The notes under the pieces: model-generated | The model's database searches: none | What the model was told of the DNA's origin: nothing | What the model saw: the letters and a program-made list of their open reading frames with translations, nothing else | Part shown: in pieces, positions 5,711 to 7,443 of the stretch | How positions within the stretch are numbered: the stretch's first letter is position 1 | How the letters are laid out: the number at the start of each line of letters is the position of its first letter | Program-made: the position numbers and the translations under genes | Assembly: GCA_910587745.1 (NCBI GenBank) | Contig: CAJUNE010000043.1 | Span: forward strand, 1-7,443 | Direction of reading: 5' to 3' | Length of the DNA stretch: 7,443 bases | From: an uncultured Bacilli bacterium | GTDB taxonomy: Bacteria > Bacillota_I > Bacilli_A > RF39 > UBA660

Positions 5711-6613
5711 GTGGAAGAGCATAAGAAGAAAATATTAATATTAGTCGGCGCAATAATGATTGTTATTATATTATTAGCAATAATTTTAGGCATAGTTTTT
5801 AAAGAAGATAATGAAAATAAACCTTCGACAGATCCTGGGAACGTTGAAAATAAAAATATAATATCTAAAGAAATTGAAGAGCTTAAAAGCGATGAACTGT
5901 TTTTTGCTCTTCAAAATACTATAAATAGTTATTATAATATGCTTTCTAATAAAAAAACTGATGATCTATTAAATATATTAGATGATGACTTTAAAAAGGA
6001 AAAAAAGATAACAAGTAGTAATTTATATAGTATTATTAATTCAGAGTATGAAACTGTTAGTTTTATAGCTAAATCTATTTATTATAATCCTAATAGTTCT
6101 ATTACTTATTATTTTGTTAATGGTTATTTAACAAACTTAACAATGATGGAAGATGATTATCAATATTATCCAAATATAAACTTTTTAATAGTTGTTGATG
6201 AAAAAACTAATTACTTTTGTATAAAACCTCTTGATAACAGTATTAATGTAAGCGATTATTCAAAATCTTATGATATAAAAGAAAAAAAGATAATTAATGA
6301 GTATTTATTATCTTCTTATACAATGAGTGAAAAAAATAAACTTTCAGTTTATATAACGGAATTTTTAGATTTAATGGTCTATGATAATAATAGAGCTTAT
6401 AATATGTTAGATGAAACAACTAAGAAAAAGTATCGAGATAGAGGGGATTTTGAAAATAATTTATTTGATATTTATAATAATATTTCTACTATCATATTTG
6501 GATATTCTGTTAAAGAGAATAATGGAGAGAAAGTATATAGTATTGTGGATGATAAACAGAATAAAATTACAATTTATGAGAAAAATACGATGAACTATAA
6601 AATAGGATACTAG
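5711..6613 (+). CDS. membrane-anchored protein with two NTF2-like-looking halves, 300 aa
   Basis: The GTG start has AAGGAG nine bases upstream. A short basic N-terminus (EEHKKK) and a hydrophobic span at residues 8-30 form an uncleaved anchor that puts the rest outside. An Asn/Pro/Ser linker (about 33-50) follows, then two halves that look alike. The first (about 60-175) has a helix LQNTINSYYNMLSNK and an LLNILDDDFKKE motif. The second (about 196-300) has LSVYITEFLDLMVYDN and AYNMLDETTKKKY, then strands to the end. A helix, a 'xxLDxxxKKK' turn and a curved sheet are typical of NTF2-like domains. One span plus two NTF2-like domains is the plan of TcpC/Tn916 Orf13-type conjugation proteins, structural relatives of VirB8. 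No sequence motif proves that kinship, and no other transfer gene is visible. With only 13 bases after the hydrolase gene, it is most likely a partner or adaptor of the hydrolase. No catalytic residues were recognised. Confidence 0.65.
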   Translation: MEEHKKKILILVGAIMIVIILLAIILGIVFKEDNENKPSTDPGNVENKNIISKEIEELKSDELFFALQNTINSYYNMLSNKKTDDLLNILDDDFKKEKKITSSNLYSIINSEYETVSFIAKSIYYNPNSSITYYFVNGYLTNLTMMEDDYQYYPNINFLIVVDEKTNYFCIKPLDNSINVSDYSKSYDIKEKKIINEYLLSSYTMSEKNKLSVYITEFLDLMVYDNNRAYNMLDETTKKKYRDRGDFENNLFDIYNNISTIIFGYSVKENNGEKVYSIVDDKQNKITIYEKNTMNYKIGY

Positions 6614-6625
6614 GAGTTGAATTAA

Positions 6626-7443
6626 ATGTTACTAAATATTTTATTAATTATAATTGGTTTTATTTTATTAATTAAGGGAGCAGATTTTTTAGTTAGTGGC
6701 TCTAGTAAGATAGCAAAGAAGTTTCACATTCCAGAAATAATTATAGGTCTTACAATTGTTTCTATTGGTACTTCAATGCCTGAACTTTTTGTTAGTATAA
6801 CTTCAGCGGTAGAAGGTTATAGTGATATGGCACTAGGAAATGTAATTGGGAGTAATATTTGTAATCTTTTATTAATTTTAGGCTTATCTTCAGTTATTAG
6901 ACCGATTAAGTTTCAAAAAGAAACAAGAATTATTGAACTACCTTTAAGTTTGCTCTTAACTATTATTTTTTGGATTATTTGTTTTTCTAATAATTTTATT
7001 AGTAAAGCAGAAGGGATTTTATTATTAGTATTATTTTTAGGTTTTATTATTTATACTATTTACATGGGTTTGCATGGAGATAAGAGTGAAAAAAAATCTC
7101 AAGAAGTTTTAAAGGAAGAGAAAGGAAAATTCTTTATCTTTAAAAATATAGTCTATATTATTATTGGGATTATAGCTTTAAAATATGGAGGAGATTTTGT
7201 TGTAGATAATTCAGTGGAGATAGCTGAATTGTTTAATATTAGTGATGCTATAATTAGTCTTACTATACTTGCTATTGGAACTAGTTTGCCAGAACTTGTT
7301 ACAAGTGTTACAGCAGCTATAAAAGGAAATAGTGATATAGCAATAGGAAATATTATTGGTTCTAATATATTTAATATGCTTATGATAATTGGTGTATCAG
7401 CTAGTATAAAACCTATAACTTATAATCCTAGTTATAATATTCA
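6626..7443 (+). CDS. calcium/sodium antiporter, CaCA family (YrbG-like), 3' end missing
   Basis: ATG 6626 has TAGGAG at 6611-6616, overlapping the previous stop and nine bases away. The frame stays open to the window end, giving 272 codons of a protein that is usually about 310-330 residues. Both alpha repeats of the cation/Ca2+ exchanger family are present. Alpha-1 is GTSMPELFVS (48-57) with LGNVIGSNICN (70-80); alpha-2 is GTSLPELVTS (218-227) with IGNIIGSNIFN (240-250). The paired glutamates E53 and E223 correspond to the ion-binding pair of archaeal NCX. Hydrophobic spans fill the rest, with a charged cytoplasmic loop (about 149-171) between the halves, as in the family. It should export Ca2+ in exchange for Na+ (or H+) across the plasma membrane. 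It shares the apparent operon with the wall hydrolase and NTF2-like genes (12-base gap). A functional link, for example calcium at the wall, is not shown by the sequence. Confidence 0.92.
   Translation, partial: MLLNILLIIIGFILLIKGADFLVSGSSKIAKKFHIPEIIIGLTIVSIGTSMPELFVSITSAVEGYSDMALGNVIGSNICNLLLILGLSSVIRPIKFQKETRIIELPLSLLLTIIFWIICFSNNFISKAEGILLLVLFLGFIIYTIYMGLHGDKSEKKSQEVLKEEKGKFFIFKNIVYIIIGIIALKYGGDFVVDNSVEIAELFNISDAIISLTILAIGTSLPELVTSVTAAIKGNSDIAIGNIIGSNIFNMLMIIGVSASIKPITYNPSYNI

Noticed and set aside
6411..6593. Open frame of 60 codons inside the NTF2-like gene
   Set aside because: Out-of-frame shadow in AT-rich coding sequence; its hydrophobic look follows from T-rich codons read in another frame.
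1..7443. CRISPR array, tRNA, rRNA, insertion sequence or attachment site
   Set aside because: No regularly spaced repeats, tRNA cloverleaf, rRNA-like sequence, transposase or flanking inverted repeats were seen on either strand.

Overview
The window is AT-rich (about 30% G+C by eye, 31% in one 100-base stretch counted) and reads well in the standard bacterial code: tryptophan is TGG throughout and TGA is not needed as a sense codon. Low G+C, strong GGAGG-type ribosome binding sites and a spore-coat-type protein with a sigma-K-like promoter point to a Gram-positive, probably spore-forming Bacillota. The style of the proteins (cysteine-rich exported domains, a surface protein with a 'YVKFAGKCWRIIRINGDGS'-type repeat unit) recalls uncultured gut Bacilli/Erysipelotrichia-like lineages. 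That placement is an inference.

Left part (1-945, + strand): the 3' end of a surface or secreted protein, cut off by the window start, is followed 19 bases later by a 52-residue ribbon-helix-helix protein. Both end at a perfectly symmetrical hairpin terminator. The last 28 codons before the conserved C-terminal tail of the surface protein (581-664) change abruptly in composition: about 52% G+C and 20% A, against about 31% and 39% just upstream. This looks like a variable-region cassette of the kind written by a diversity-generating retroelement (DGR). No reverse transcriptase or template repeat is visible in this window.

Middle (946-1521): on the - strand, a cysteine-rich CotY/CotZ/ExsY-type spore coat protein sharing the hairpin terminator. 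Its likely sigma-K promoter lies back to back with an extended -10 vegetative promoter for the rightward genes.

Right part (1522-7443, + strand): an apparent three-gene operon with 13- and 12-base gaps. First is a 1391-residue single-pass membrane protein. It has a roughly 620-residue cytoplasmic part of unknown function, then outside the cell a possible degenerate SpoIID-like segment, an SGNH hydrolase, an M23 (LytM) endopeptidase and a phage-tail-lysozyme-type domain. Second is a small membrane-anchored protein with two NTF2-like-looking halves, faintly reminiscent of VirB8/TcpC-type conjugation proteins. Third is a calcium/sodium antiporter (CaCA family) that runs off the window. The first two plausibly form a cell-wall-remodelling unit at the membrane. 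The link with the antiporter is positional only.
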